Of a stretch of 64,000 nt of DNA, positions 1 to 8,190 are shown piece by piece. Where the stretch lies: assembly GCA_002722295.1 (NCBI GenBank), contig PBLF01000002.1, forward strand, positions 62,001 to 126,000, given 5' to 3'. Made by a program: the position numbers and the translations under genes. Within the stretch, counting starts at the first letter, position 1; every line of letters begins with the position of its first letter. Source of the DNA: Stappia sp. GTDB lineage: Bacteria; Pseudomonadota; Alphaproteobacteria; Rhizobiales; Stappiaceae. The notes under the pieces were generated by a model. That model saw nothing but the letters and a program-made list of their open reading frames with translations, did not search any database and was not told where the DNA came from.

Positions 1-224
1 GGAAGCGGCAGGCCGGCCGGATCGAAGAACCGCGTCTCGGCGCCGAAACGGGCGAGCACGCGTGCCGCCTCCTGTGCCAGAAGACGCGAATAGCTGCGTT
101 CGCGCAGCGATCCGGTCAGGAGCAGCAGGCGCGGGGGATGGGTGCTTCGGCTGGCGGGAAACAGGCGCGTCGCGTCGAGGGGCGCGAAGGCCGTCTTGTC
201 GAGCTGGGGCAGGTCATCCGACAC
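1..224 (-). CDS. arsH: ArsH-type NADPH-dependent FMN reductase, N-terminal part only
   Basis: The frame opens with GTG at 224 and runs off the left edge, so only about 74 residues are visible. They read like the start of ArsH: an acidic leader, the segment [20 protein letters not shown], which is the family's flavin-binding N-terminal strand and loop, then [13 protein letters not shown]. ArsH proteins are NADPH:FMN oxidoreductases that in several bacteria oxidise trivalent organoarsenicals to the less toxic pentavalent forms. The GTG lies 11 nt inside the end of the upstream arsC frame, which suggests translational coupling as the last visible gene of the ars operon. The C-terminal two thirds are outside the window. 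Confidence 0.85.
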   Translation of the reverse strand, partial: MSDDLPQLDKTAFAPLDATRLFPASRSTHPPRLLLLTGSLRERSYSRLLAQEAARVLARFGAETRFFDPAGLPL

Positions 225-636
225 GGTTGCCCTCCGCGTCCAGGACCAGCGTTCCGTCCTCCTTGGAAAGCGGACCGGGGGGCATCCTGTCGAGCAGGTC
301 GAGCACGGTTTCCGAGGGGCGGCACAGGCGCACGCCGCGCGGGCTGCACACGATGGGCCGGTTGACGAGAACCGGATGCGCCAGCATGGCGTCGAGGATT
401 GTGTCCTCCGCCACCCCCTCCCCGAGCAGGCCGAGATCGGCGGCCGGCGACTTGGTCTCGCGCAGAGCGGTGCGCGGCGTCAGGCCGGCCGCGGCGAAGA
501 GCGCCAGAAGCTGGGGACGCGTCCAGCCGGTGTCCAGATAGGGAATGACGACGGGCTCCTCGCCGGCCGCGCGGATGATCTCCAGCACGTTGCGCGAGGT
601 GCCGCAGTCGGGATTGTGGTGGATCACGATGGTCAT
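214..636 (-). CDS. arsC: Glutaredoxin-coupled arsenate reductase ArsC
   Basis: This 140-residue cytoplasmic enzyme reduces arsenate to arsenite using glutathione and glutaredoxin. The N-terminal [10 protein letters not shown] carries the catalytic cysteine at residue 11, and the three arginines that hold arsenate in the plasmid R773 enzyme (R60, R94, R107) have counterparts at R59, R93 (in NRPIV) and R106 (in CRPSE). Length fits the family. It lies 28 nt downstream of acr3 and overlaps arsH by 11 nt, so it is within one leftward operon. The operon also encodes an unrelated LMW-phosphatase-type arsenate reductase (1789-2280), so two reductases with different electron donors feed the same efflux pump. 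Confidence 0.95.
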   Translation of the reverse strand: MTIVIHHNPDCGTSRNVLEIIRAAGEEPVVIPYLDTGWTRPQLLALFAAAGLTPRTALRETKSPAADLGLLGEGVAEDTILDAMLAHPVLVNRPIVCSPRGVRLCRPSETVLDLLDRMPPGPLSKEDGTLVLDAEGNRVG

Positions 637-664
637 GGGGGCCTCGATGGAAAAACGGCCGGGC

Positions 665-1744
665 TCAGCCGGCGTTGCGGGCGGAAACGGCGGGATTGCG
701 CTCGTACCAGCCGCGCGAGCGGTTCACCACGGCGACGAGGGCGAGCATCACCGGAACCTCGATGAGCACGCCGACGACGGTGGCGAGCGCCGCGCCCGAG
801 TTGATGCCGAACAGGCTGATGGCGGTCGCCACGGCGAGTTCGAAGAAGTTGCTGGCGCCGATAAGGGCGGAGGGACCCGCGATGCAGTGCTCCTCGCCGA
901 TCGTCCGGTTGAGGACATAGGCGAAGGCGAAGATGAAGACCGTCTGCAGGAAGATCGGCACCGCGATCAGGCCGATCACCGAGGGCTGCGCGAGGATCTG
1001 TCCGCCCTGGAAGGCGAAGAGCAGCACGACGGTGAGCAGCAGGGCGGTGATGGAGAACGGTTGCACCGCATGGGTGAAATCGGCAAGGCGCGACCCGTCG
1101 CCACCGCCCAGCGCCGAGCGCAGCACCTGCGCCACGATCACCGGAACGACGATGAACAGCGCCACGGAGATCAGCAGCGTTTCCCAGGGCACGACGATGG
1201 AGGAAACGCCGAGAAGCAGCGCCACGATGGGCGCGAAGGCGATGACCATGATCGCGTCGTTGAGGGCCACCTGGCTGAGCGTGAAGGCGGGGTCGCCGCG
1301 CGTCAGGTTGCTCCAGACGAAGACCATGGCCGTGCAGGGCGCGGCGCCGAGCAGGATCAGGCCGGCGATGTAGCTCTCGATCTGGGCCTCCGGCAGCAGC
1401 GGGCGAAACAGCCAGCCGAGCGTCAGCCAGCCGAAGATGACCATGGAGAACGGCTTGATCGCCCAGTTGGCGAGCAGGGTGACACCGATGCCGCGCCAGT
1501 GACGGCCCACCTGGAGCATTGCGGCGAAATCGATCTTCATGAGCATGGGAACGATCATGAGCCAGATCAGGACGGCCACGGGGATGTTGACGCTGGCGAC
1601 CTCCATGCCGGAGAGCGCGGCGAAGGCGCCGGGAAAGGCCTTGCCGAGCAGGATGCCGACGATGATGCAGCCGGTGACCCAGGCGGTCAGCCACTTCTCG
1701 AAGAAGCTTATTCCGGGCGCGGGGGATTGGGTCGTGTCGCTCAT
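665..1744 (-). CDS. acr3: Acr3-family arsenite efflux transporter
   Basis: This 359-residue inner-membrane protein has about ten hydrophobic segments and belongs to the Acr3 (bile/arsenite/riboflavin transporter) family rather than ArsB. Diagnostic pieces are GAAPCTAMVFVWSNLTRGDP, with the conserved membrane cysteine needed for arsenite transport, and NFFELAVATAISLFG, with the conserved glutamate near the C-terminal half. It would export arsenite made by either ArsC, driven by the proton gradient. The ATG at 1744 is 44 nt after the LMW-type arsC, and the stop is followed 28 nt later by the second arsC, consistent with one transcript. Confidence 0.95.
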   Translation of the reverse strand: MSDTTQSPAPGISFFEKWLTAWVTGCIIVGILLGKAFPGAFAALSGMEVASVNIPVAVLIWLMIVPMLMKIDFAAMLQVGRHWRGIGVTLLANWAIKPFSMVIFGWLTLGWLFRPLLPEAQIESYIAGLILLGAAPCTAMVFVWSNLTRGDPAFTLSQVALNDAIMVIAFAPIVALLLGVSSIVVPWETLLISVALFIVVPVIVAQVLRSALGGGDGSRLADFTHAVQPFSITALLLTVVLLFAFQGGQILAQPSVIGLIAVPIFLQTVFIFAFAYVLNRTIGEEHCIAGPSALIGASNFFELAVATAISLFGINSGAALATVVGVLIEVPVMLALVAVVNRSRGWYERNPAVSARNAG

Positions 1745-1788
1745 GACTGTCGCGGGCTCTTGTTCGGGAGGAGACGGGGAGGACGGCC

Positions 1789-2280
1789 TTACGCCTTGCC
1801 GATCTCGTCGAGCCGGCGCGAAAGCGACAGGCTGTCGAGGGAGGCGATGGGCAGGTTCACGAAGATGGAAATGCGGGTGGACAGCATCCGGTAGGCGTCG
1901 GCGAAGGCGAAACGGCGCTCGGCGTCATTGCCGGTGGCGGCGGCCGGATCCGGAACGCCCCAGTGGGCGGTCATGGGCTGGCCGGGCCACACGGGGCACG
2001 ATTCCGAGGCCGCCTGGTCGCAGACCGTGAAGACGAAATCCATCCGGGGGGCGTCGGCTGTCGCGAATTCCTCCCAGCTCTTGGACCGGGCAAAGGCCGT
2101 GTCATGTCCCTCCCGGGCAAGGAGGTCGATGGCGAAGGGGTGCACCTCGCCCTTCGGCTGCGAGCCGGCGGAAAACGCGCGGAACCGTCCTCCTCCCTCC
2201 TGCGTCAGGATGGCCTCGGCCATGATCGAGCGGGCGGAGTTGCCCGTGCACAGGAAGAGAACGTTGTGGACCTGGGACAT
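1789..2280 (-). CDS. arsC: LMW protein-tyrosine-phosphatase-type arsenate reductase
   Basis: At 163 residues this matches low-molecular-weight tyrosine-phosphatase-fold arsenate reductases. The P-loop CTGNSARS supplies the CX5R motif (C11 to R17), and VPDP near residue 110 holds the general-acid aspartate. Two further cysteines, C87 (FTVC) and C95 (ESCPVWPG), are placed like the resolving pair C82/C89 of the staphylococcal pI258 enzyme, so a thioredoxin-type disulfide relay is expected. It is the first gene after the ars promoter. A plain tyrosine phosphatase is unlikely, given the resolving cysteines and the acr3 neighbour. Confidence 0.9.
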   Translation of the reverse strand: MSQVHNVLFLCTGNSARSIMAEAILTQEGGGRFRAFSAGSQPKGEVHPFAIDLLAREGHDTAFARSKSWEEFATADAPRMDFVFTVCDQAASESCPVWPGQPMTAHWGVPDPAAATGNDAERRFAFADAYRMLSTRISIFVNLPIASLDSLSLSRRLDEIGKA

Positions 2281-2329
2281 TTCGGCCTCCGATCGCGGCG
2301 GGCGGATCGCCGGTGGCGCTCCATTTAAT

Positions 2330-2368
2330 CTATATATCGAGAATATTGGATATATAGCGGTGGCGCAA
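2330..2368 (-). promoter_or_regulatory. ars operon promoter with palindromic operator
   Basis: On the minus strand a TTGCGC element (2363-2368) lies 17 nt from TATTCT (2340-2345), a plausible sigma-70 promoter for the ars operon. The -10 lies inside a perfect inverted repeat: CTATATATC (2330-2338), a 10-nt spacer, GATATATAG (2349-2357). AT-rich dyads over the promoter are typical of ArsR/SmtB repressor sites. No arsR is found in the adjacent 220 nt, so the repressor must be encoded elsewhere, possibly left of the window. Confidence 0.6.
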
Positions 2369-2410
2369 GAGCCGATTGGGACAATGGCGCCGGCGAGCGA
2401 AGTCCATATG

Positions 2411-2452
2411 TCTTGACGTCAAGATTTATCTCATTATCTTGAGGTCAAGATA
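2411..2452 (+). promoter_or_regulatory. Two tandem TCTTGA-nn-TCAAGA palindromes upstream of the EamA exporter
   Basis: TCTTGACGTCAAGA (2411-2424) and TATCTTGAGGTCAAGATA (2435-2452) are two near-identical perfect dyads, 25 nt apart centre to centre. TTGACG inside the first could serve as a -35 element. Dyads of this form suit MarR-family repressors, and the gene 48 nt downstream is a drug/metabolite exporter, a usual MarR target. No regulator gene is adjacent. Assigning the site to a MarR protein is inference. Confidence 0.6.
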
Positions 2453-2500
2453 AAATGCGCGGGCCTCTCCTCGGGGCGCCGCGCCAGTGGAGACGTGTCG

Positions 2501-3418
2501 ATGAACCGGACCAAAGACATTGCCCTGACGGCGCTCGCGCCGGCGATCTGGGGCAGTTCCTACTATGTGGCGACGACCTTCCTGCCGGACTGGCACCCGT
2601 TGCTCGTCGCCTTCCTGCGCGCGCTGCCCGCAGGCCTGCTGCTGCTGCTTCTCGTTCGCCAGATGCCTCGGGGGATCTGGTGGTCCAGGGTGTTCCTGCT
2701 GGGCGCGCTCAACTTCTCGGTCTTCTGGGCGTTTCTGTTCATCGCCGCCTACCGGTTGCCCGGTGGCGTGGCGGCAACGGTCGGCGCCATTCAGCCGCTT
2801 CTCGTGCTGATGCTCTCGCGGCCTCTTCTGGGCACGCGCGTCGCGCCACTCGCCTTCCTGGCCGCACTTGCGGGGATTGGCGGCGTCGCGATGCTCATCC
2901 TGACGCCCGGCGCGTCGCTCGACCCGCTCGGCCTTGCCGCGGGTCTTGGCGGTGCGGCCTCCATGGCGCTGGGCACCGTGCTTTCGCGCCGCTGGCAGCC
3001 GCCGGCGGGGCCGCTGACCTTCACCGCCTGGCAGCTTGTTGCCGGCGGCGTGCTGCTTCTGCCCGCCGCGTTGGCGTTCGCCCCGCTTCCCGAGGCGGTG
3101 ACCGCCGCGAACCTTGCGGGTCTTGCCTATCTCGGACTCATCGGGGCGGCCTTCACCTATCTGGTGTGGTTTCGCGGCCTCGCCCGGCTTGAACCGGCCA
3201 TCGTTTCGCCGCTCGGCTTTCTCAGCCCCGTGACGGCGGTCGCGCTCGGGCTGCTGCTGGCGGGCGAGACCCTGACGGGCCTGCAGGTGGCAGGTATCGC
3301 GGTGATCTTCGCGAGCATCATTGCCGGGCAGCGCGCGCAGGCTCGTCGCGCGGGTGTTCCCGTCGCCGCGCCCTCGTCCGTGCCCTCTTCCGCGTCTGCG
3401 ACCGTTCGCGCGGGGTGA
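2501..3418 (+). CDS. EamA-family (DMT superfamily) transporter
   Basis: This 305-residue inner-membrane protein has about ten membrane segments arranged as two EamA repeats. The first begins with the typical LAPAIWGSSYYVAT; the second repeat carries GLIGAAFTYLVWFRGLARL. Such proteins export amino acids or other small metabolites, and the substrate cannot be read from sequence. ATG at 2501 is preferred over a GTG six bases earlier because TGGAG at 2488-2492 then sits at a normal distance. It is monocistronic and converges with the GH31 gene; regulation is likely through the paired palindromes upstream. Confidence 0.9.
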   Translation: MNRTKDIALTALAPAIWGSSYYVATTFLPDWHPLLVAFLRALPAGLLLLLLVRQMPRGIWWSRVFLLGALNFSVFWAFLFIAAYRLPGGVAATVGAIQPLLVLMLSRPLLGTRVAPLAFLAALAGIGGVAMLILTPGASLDPLGLAAGLGGAASMALGTVLSRRWQPPAGPLTFTAWQLVAGGVLLLPAALAFAPLPEAVTAANLAGLAYLGLIGAAFTYLVWFRGLARLEPAIVSPLGFLSPVTAVALGLLLAGETLTGLQVAGIAVIFASIIAGQRAQARRAGVPVAAPSSVPSSASATVRAG

Positions 3419-3433
3419 GGCGCGTTTGACACG

Positions 3434-3465
3434 AAAACGCCTGCCCCTTCGAAAAGGGGCGGGCG
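3434..3465 (-). terminator. Intrinsic terminator of the dctQM-GH31 operon
   Basis: A 12-bp stem (3438-3449 with 3454-3465, one G-U pair) with a four-base loop is followed on the minus strand by TTTT. It lies 26 nt beyond the stop of the GH31 gene, between two convergent genes. There is no T-run on the plus side, so it serves mainly the leftward transcript. Confidence 0.75.
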
Positions 3466-3491
3466 TCCTGTCGTTCTCCGGTAGGGACCCC

Positions 3492-5909
3492 TCAGGCCTC
3501 GTGCGGAATGCGAACCGGGGCGTCGGTGTCAACGGTCTCGCCATTGACCACGAGCGAGCGGGTCTCACCGGCGGGCAGAACGATGCGGGCCGTGTCGAAC
3601 GCCGGCCGGTAACCGCCCTTGCGCGTGAGCGCCAGTCGCACGACATCCGCGTCGCCGGAAAGCACTGCCCGCGTCAGGGCATGGTTGCCCGCGAGCGCGT
3701 CGGCGGCGAAACCGTCATCCGCATATTCGAGACTTTCGTGGGCATGGCCCTGGTCCAGCGCCGCCGGAACCGGGAAGACGAGCCACGTACGCGTCCCGTC
3801 CCGTGCGGCATCGGCGCGCGAAAGACCCTCGGCGAGCGGGATCGCCGAACCGGCCCGCACGAAGAGCGGCATGGAGGCGAGATCCACGTCCAGGGTGAGC
3901 TCGCTCCCGCCGGGATGGTGGATGCCGGTATGAAAGTCCCACCAGCCCGTGCCGTTGTCGGGCAGGTGGAGTGAGCGGGTGCGGGCACCCTCGTCCACGA
4001 CGCTCGCGACCAGAAGATCGCGGCCGATGAGAAACTCGTCGCACTCAACATGGGTCGCCGGGTCGTGGTCATGGTCGAGAAAGGTCGGCCGGAGCATGGG
4101 CTCGGCCTCGACCACCGCCTTGTAGAGCACGGTGTAGAGATAGGGCAGCAGCCGGTAGCGCAGGCGGATGGCCGCGCGCACCAGCGGCGTGACCTCCGGG
4201 TACATCCAGGGCTCGTTGACCGTGTGGTCGTCGTTCCACGAGTGGATCGTGAAGCGCGGGTGGAAGATGCCGTTCTGTACCCAGCGCACGAACAGCTCCG
4301 GACCGGGTTTGGGGCCTGCGAACCCACCGACATCGTGGCCGATGTTGTAGAGGCCGGACAGCGACATGCCGAGGCCCATGCGGATGTTGTAACGCAAGCT
4401 GTCCCAACTGGTGCGGTTGTCGCCCGACCAGGTCTGCGCGTAGCGCTGCAGGCCCGGCGCGCCGGAGCGCGAAATCAGATAGGGACGCCGGTCCGGGGCA
4501 TGGGCAAGCTGCGCGTCGCGGCTCGCGCGCGTCATCAGCACCGGCATGAGGGGGCGGATGAGCCCGATCTCGATGTCCCGGCCGAACCCGTTGCAGCGCG
4601 CCGAGGCGTCCCAGACCTCGTACTCGTTGTTGTCGTTCCAGGTCGAGCCGATGCCGTTCGCGAGCAGCTTGGAGGTGACGTTCTCCTTCCACCAGTCGAC
4701 GGTCGCCGGGTTGGTGAAATCGAGGTGCGAGCCCTCGTCGTCCCAGAAGGAGGAGCGTTCGGGAACGTCGCTCTCGCTGTCGAGAACGAAGAGACCGGCC
4801 GCCTGCGCTTCGCCGTAGCGGGGATGATCCTGCAGCAGGCACGGCTTGATGTTGGCCGCCAGATGCAGGCCGGCCTCTGCGAAGACCGCCGACATGGCCT
4901 TGGGGTCCGGCACCTTGTCGTGGTTCCAGTTGAACACGTAGCGCTTGGGGCCGATGGACGTGTAGCCGGACGAGAGCTGGAAGCTGTCGCAGGGAATGTC
5001 GTGCTCGGCGACGAGGCGCACGAACCCCTCGAGCCGGGCCTGTGCGTCCGGCGCGTCGGTGTAATGCATGGTGGAGCCGGAGTAGCCAAGGCTCCACAGC
5101 GGCGGAAACGCCGTGCCGCCGGTCAGCCGCGTGTGCCCCTTTACCAGCCCCAGAAGGTCCGGCGACCAGCTCATGTAGTAGTCGAGGTCGCCGTCCGTCG
5201 CGCGGTAGGCGCGATAGGGCTTGTGGTAGTTGTCGAGCTCGTTGCCGAGATCGAACCAGCAGCTTGCCAGATTGTCGTAGAACAGGCCGTAGGCACCGGC
5301 ATCCGGGGTCACCGTGAAGGTGACGGGCACATGCTTGTAGAGCGGGTCCGTGGAGCGGGCGTCATAGCCCATGGCGTCGAGATTGCGCATCTCGTAGCGC
5401 CGGCCCGAGCGTTCCAGGTCACCCGATTTCTCGCCCAGTCCGTAGACCCGCTCGCCCGGATGGCGCAGCAGGAAATGGCCGTGGGCGTTGTCCTTCACGC
5501 CCAGCATGACCGCGCCGGTGGGCCGCTCGCTGGCGAAGGTGGCGAAGCTGCCGTCCGCCTGGCGCGCCGACCATGTGAAGGTGAGCGGCTGCGTGATCGT
5601 CAGGCGCAGCGTGGCCGTTTCCAGCGTCAGGCTGCCGTCCTCGCCCTCGACGAGGGTGAAGGCGGGGCGGGAAAAGCCGGAGAGGTCCGTGCGCGGGCGC
5701 CCCTCGAAGGGAACGTCGTCCCCGCCCCGGTCGAGGGCGGGCGCGACCGACCAGGTGCGGTCCAGCCGCAGCTCGCCGTTTCGCGCCAGCAGAACCCGCC
5801 ACAGCGCGTCTTCCAGCACCAGCACCTGCATCCGGTGCCGGCCGTCCACGAGAAGCTCGATGCCGGCGTCGAGCCGGGCCGTGAGCGTGAAGGATTTGAG
5901 CGTTTTCAT
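3492..5909 (-). CDS. Glycoside hydrolase family 31 enzyme, cytoplasmic
   Basis: This 805-residue protein has the GH31 layout: N-terminal beta domain, catalytic barrel from about residue 250, then C-terminal beta domains. The nucleophile motif appears as WNDNNE (aspartate near residue 426) and the acid/base motif as WSGDN (aspartate near 497). Family members are alpha-glucosidases, alpha-xylosidases, sulfoquinovosidases and relatives, all retaining. There is no signal peptide, so it acts on imported substrate. The start lies 33 nt after the dctM stop. Encoded with a TRAP transporter and opposite a beta-glucuronidase operon, it probably removes an alpha-linked sugar from an imported uronoside. 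The barrel segment FQLSSGYTS is not the usual alpha-glucosidase sequence, so the substrate may be unusual. Confidence 0.85.
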   Translation of the reverse strand: MKTLKSFTLTARLDAGIELLVDGRHRMQVLVLEDALWRVLLARNGELRLDRTWSVAPALDRGGDDVPFEGRPRTDLSGFSRPAFTLVEGEDGSLTLETATLRLTITQPLTFTWSARQADGSFATFASERPTGAVMLGVKDNAHGHFLLRHPGERVYGLGEKSGDLERSGRRYEMRNLDAMGYDARSTDPLYKHVPVTFTVTPDAGAYGLFYDNLASCWFDLGNELDNYHKPYRAYRATDGDLDYYMSWSPDLLGLVKGHTRLTGGTAFPPLWSLGYSGSTMHYTDAPDAQARLEGFVRLVAEHDIPCDSFQLSSGYTSIGPKRYVFNWNHDKVPDPKAMSAVFAEAGLHLAANIKPCLLQDHPRYGEAQAAGLFVLDSESDVPERSSFWDDEGSHLDFTNPATVDWWKENVTSKLLANGIGSTWNDNNEYEVWDASARCNGFGRDIEIGLIRPLMPVLMTRASRDAQLAHAPDRRPYLISRSGAPGLQRYAQTWSGDNRTSWDSLRYNIRMGLGMSLSGLYNIGHDVGGFAGPKPGPELFVRWVQNGIFHPRFTIHSWNDDHTVNEPWMYPEVTPLVRAAIRLRYRLLPYLYTVLYKAVVEAEPMLRPTFLDHDHDPATHVECDEFLIGRDLLVASVVDEGARTRSLHLPDNGTGWWDFHTGIHHPGGSELTLDVDLASMPLFVRAGSAIPLAEGLSRADAARDGTRTWLVFPVPAALDQGHAHESLEYADDGFAADALAGNHALTRAVLSGDADVVRLALTRKGGYRPAFDTARIVLPAGETRSLVVNGETVDTDAPVRIPHEA

Positions 5910-5942
5910 AGAACCTGTCCGGATTGCGGTGTGCGGCCCGGC

Positions 5943-7247
5943 TCAGTAGCCGAGCAGGAGGCGCGGCAGCGTGAGCGAGATTTCCGGCACATAGGTGACC
6001 AGAAGCAGCAGCGCCGCGAGCACCGCATAGAAGGGCATGAGAGGCTTGAGCACCTGGCCGATGGAGACCTTCGCCACCGAACAGCCGACGAAGAGCGCCG
6101 AGCCCACCGGCGGGGTGCAGATGCCGATGCACAGGTTGAAGGTCATCACGACGCCGAAATGCACCGGATCCATGCCGAGATCCTTCACCACGGGAAGGAA
6201 GATCGGCGTGAAGATCAGCAATGCGGGGGTCATGTCCATGAAGGTGCCGACGACAAGCAGCGCGATGTTGATGACCAGCAGCAGGACGAGCGGATTCTCG
6301 GAGATGGCCAGCAGCGCGTCGGAGACGGTGTAGGGGATGTCGGCGAAGGCCATCACCTTGGACATGGCGATGGAACAGCCGATCATCAGCAGCACGATCG
6401 AGGTGGTGACGGCGGATTCAAGGATGATGCCGGGGAGGTCGCGCACGCCGATCTCGCGATAGACGACGAGTGCCAGGAACAGCGTGTAGACCACGGCGGC
6501 GGCGGACGCCTCGGTCGCGGTGAAGATGCCGCCGATGATGCCGCCCATGACGATGACGATCAGCCCGAGCGGCAGGATGGCATCCGCCGTGCGCTGGGCC
6601 ACCTCGCGCATGGAGGGGCGCGGGGCGACGGGGTAGCCGCGCTTCTTGGCGATGATGCCGGCGACCGTCATCAGCCCGAGACCCATCAGGATGCCCGGCA
6701 CGTAACCGGCCACGAACAGGGCGGCGATCGAGGTGCCGTTGGTGATGAGCGAATAGACGATGAAGGTGGTCGACGGCGGAATGAGAAGGCCGGTGGGGCA
6801 GGAGGCGATGTTGACGGCGGCAGAATAGGCCGGGTCGTAGCCTTCCTTTTTCTGCAGCGGCGACATGACGCCGCCCACAGCCGCCGCCGAGGCGACGGCC
6901 GATCCGGAAATCGAGCCGAACATCATGTTCGCCAGCACGTTGCAGTGGGCGAGCGCGCCGGGCAGGCGACCGCCGAGCACCTTGGCGAACTCGATGAGCC
7001 GCAGCGCGATGCCGCCCCGGTTCATGATGTTGCCGGCAAGGATGAAGAAGGGGATGGCCAGCAGCGTGAAGCTGTCGAGGCCGGAGGCCATCTGCTGTGC
7101 GGTGATGTAGACCGACTGGTCGAACGTCATGAACAGCAGGAAGGTGCAAACGGTCGCGATGCCGATGGCGAAGGCGATCGGCACGCCGATCACCATGAGG
7201 AAGGCGAAGACGCCGAAAAGGGTCAGGGCGCTCTGCAATTCATCCAT
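5943..7247 (-). CDS. dctM: TRAP transporter large permease, DctM family (uronoside uptake)
   Basis: The 434-residue inner-membrane protein has about twelve hydrophobic segments typical of DctM, the sodium-coupled translocating subunit of TRAP transporters. Family signatures include PFFILAGNIMNRGGIALRLI near residues 60-80, GSISGSAVASAAAVG, LIPPSTTFIVY and the C-terminal CTPPVGSALFVGC. It starts 10 nt after the dctQ stop and is followed by GH31. The matching periplasmic binding protein is dctP at 8191, divergently transcribed from the same control region. Encoded beside uidA, uxuR and uxuA, it likely imports glucuronides. Confidence 0.93.
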   Translation of the reverse strand: MDELQSALTLFGVFAFLMVIGVPIAFAIGIATVCTFLLFMTFDQSVYITAQQMASGLDSFTLLAIPFFILAGNIMNRGGIALRLIEFAKVLGGRLPGALAHCNVLANMMFGSISGSAVASAAAVGGVMSPLQKKEGYDPAYSAAVNIASCPTGLLIPPSTTFIVYSLITNGTSIAALFVAGYVPGILMGLGLMTVAGIIAKKRGYPVAPRPSMREVAQRTADAILPLGLIVIVMGGIIGGIFTATEASAAAVVYTLFLALVVYREIGVRDLPGIILESAVTTSIVLLMIGCSIAMSKVMAFADIPYTVSDALLAISENPLVLLLVINIALLVVGTFMDMTPALLIFTPIFLPVVKDLGMDPVHFGVVMTFNLCIGICTPPVGSALFVGCSVAKVSIGQVLKPLMPFYAVLAALLLLVTYVPEISLTLPRLLLGY

Positions 7248-7257
7248 GTCGGGGTCC

Positions 7258-7794
7258 TCAGTCGCGCGAAGCGTCGGTCGCTATTCCGCCGGCGGGCTCC
7301 TCGTCGGGGCCCTGGTGGAACGTTTCGCCGCGCGCCAGCGCGACCAGGAAATACAGGCAATAGAAGACGATCATGGCGCCGGCAAAGGGGATCGCGCCGT
7401 AGACCCAGCCCATGGGCAGCCGCAGCGCCGGCGACAACTGCCCGGTGGAGAGCGTGCGCGTCATCAGGTCGGCGCCGCCGTAGATCATGACGACCAGCGC
7501 GAAGCCCATGATGAGCAGCATGACGAGCATGTCGAGGTAGCGCGCGCGCTCGGGACCGAGCATCAGCGGCAGGGCGTCGATGGCCAGGTGCCGGCGCTGC
7601 CCGAGCGTGTAGGCGGCACCGACGAGGCCGGTCCACATGAACAGGAACCGGGCCAGTTCGTCGGTCACGGTGCTGGGCGTGCCAAGCACGTAGCGCGACA
7701 CCACCTGCCAGACCACACAGGCCACGAGCACCGCGAAGACGAGCGAGATAAGCCAGCCGAGCGTCCTGTCGACGCGGGCCTTCAGTCCCACCAT
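7258..7794 (-). CDS. dctQ: TRAP transporter small permease, DctQ family
   Basis: This 178-residue protein has four hydrophobic segments, as DctQ subunits do, and the typical WQVVSRYVLGTPSTVTDELAR segment after the first helix. It forms the membrane complex with the DctM at 5943. ATG at 7794 is chosen because GGAGG precedes it by 7 nt; an upstream ATG at 7860 lacks such a site and would add a proline-rich, non-conserved leader. First gene of the leftward dctQ-dctM-GH31 operon, controlled from the UxuR-type palindrome at 7923. Confidence 0.9.
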   Translation of the reverse strand: MVGLKARVDRTLGWLISLVFAVLVACVVWQVVSRYVLGTPSTVTDELARFLFMWTGLVGAAYTLGQRRHLAIDALPLMLGPERARYLDMLVMLLIMGFALVVMIYGGADLMTRTLSTGQLSPALRLPMGWVYGAIPFAGAMIVFYCLYFLVALARGETFHQGPDEEPAGGIATDASRD

Positions 7795-8190
7795 GGCGGG
7801 GCCTCCATCTGGTGCGGGTCCGCCGGCGGGATCGGCCGGGGCCACGCATTTCCTCCCCATCCGGCAGGTCTCGCGACCGCCGGGTTCTCATGTCTTGTTG
7901 GCTTCACATTGCCCATTCGACAAAATTGGTCAACCAATTTCCAAAACTGGTTGACATGTCGTCCGGCGTGGCCATCCTTTGCGACGGGTCCGGCGGGTCG
8001 ATCTCCGTCCGGGCGCGTTTTCACTCCGCGCCGCGCGTCGTTCCTGGCCGTGGCGGGATCAAGAAACCGGTCATCTCGGCACGCTGTCCCGGTCCTCCGG
8101 CCGCGGGCGGGACCGCCGGGAGCCAGGACCCGGCGTGGGGAGGCCCCTCCGGGAACCAACTGGCCGGACCAATTTCGGGAGGTATTCCAC
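7795..8190. promoter_or_regulatory. Divergent control region of the glucuronide locus, with UxuR-type operator
   Basis: This 396-nt gap between dctQ and dctP holds no gene. AAATTGGTCAACCAATTT at 7923-7940 is a dyad with perfect 8-bp arms and matches the known UxuR/ExuR operator form AAATTGGTnnACCAATTT. A half-site AAACTGGT follows at 7944-7951 and another, ACCAATTT, at 8168-8175 just before the dctP ribosome site. TTGACA at 7952-7957 (plus) and TTGACC at 7929-7934 (minus) overlap or abut the dyads and could be -35 elements; neither -10 is convincing. The FadR-type regulator at 11218 is the obvious candidate to bind here. Confidence 0.75.

Noticed and set aside
2281..2500. Possible short arsR gene in the ars promoter region
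   Set aside because: No frame here encodes an ArsR-type helix-turn-helix or the metal-binding cysteines.
4050..7490. Very long open frame on the plus strand (over 1100 codons) opposite GH31 and dctM
   Set aside because: It is antisense to two clear family proteins, rich in Arg, His, Gly and Glu without domain motifs, as expected from codon bias in high-GC DNA.
7129..8190. Upstream extension of the dctP frame
   Set aside because: The frame is open but crosses the divergent promoter and operator; the signal peptide and GGGAGGT fix the start at 8191.
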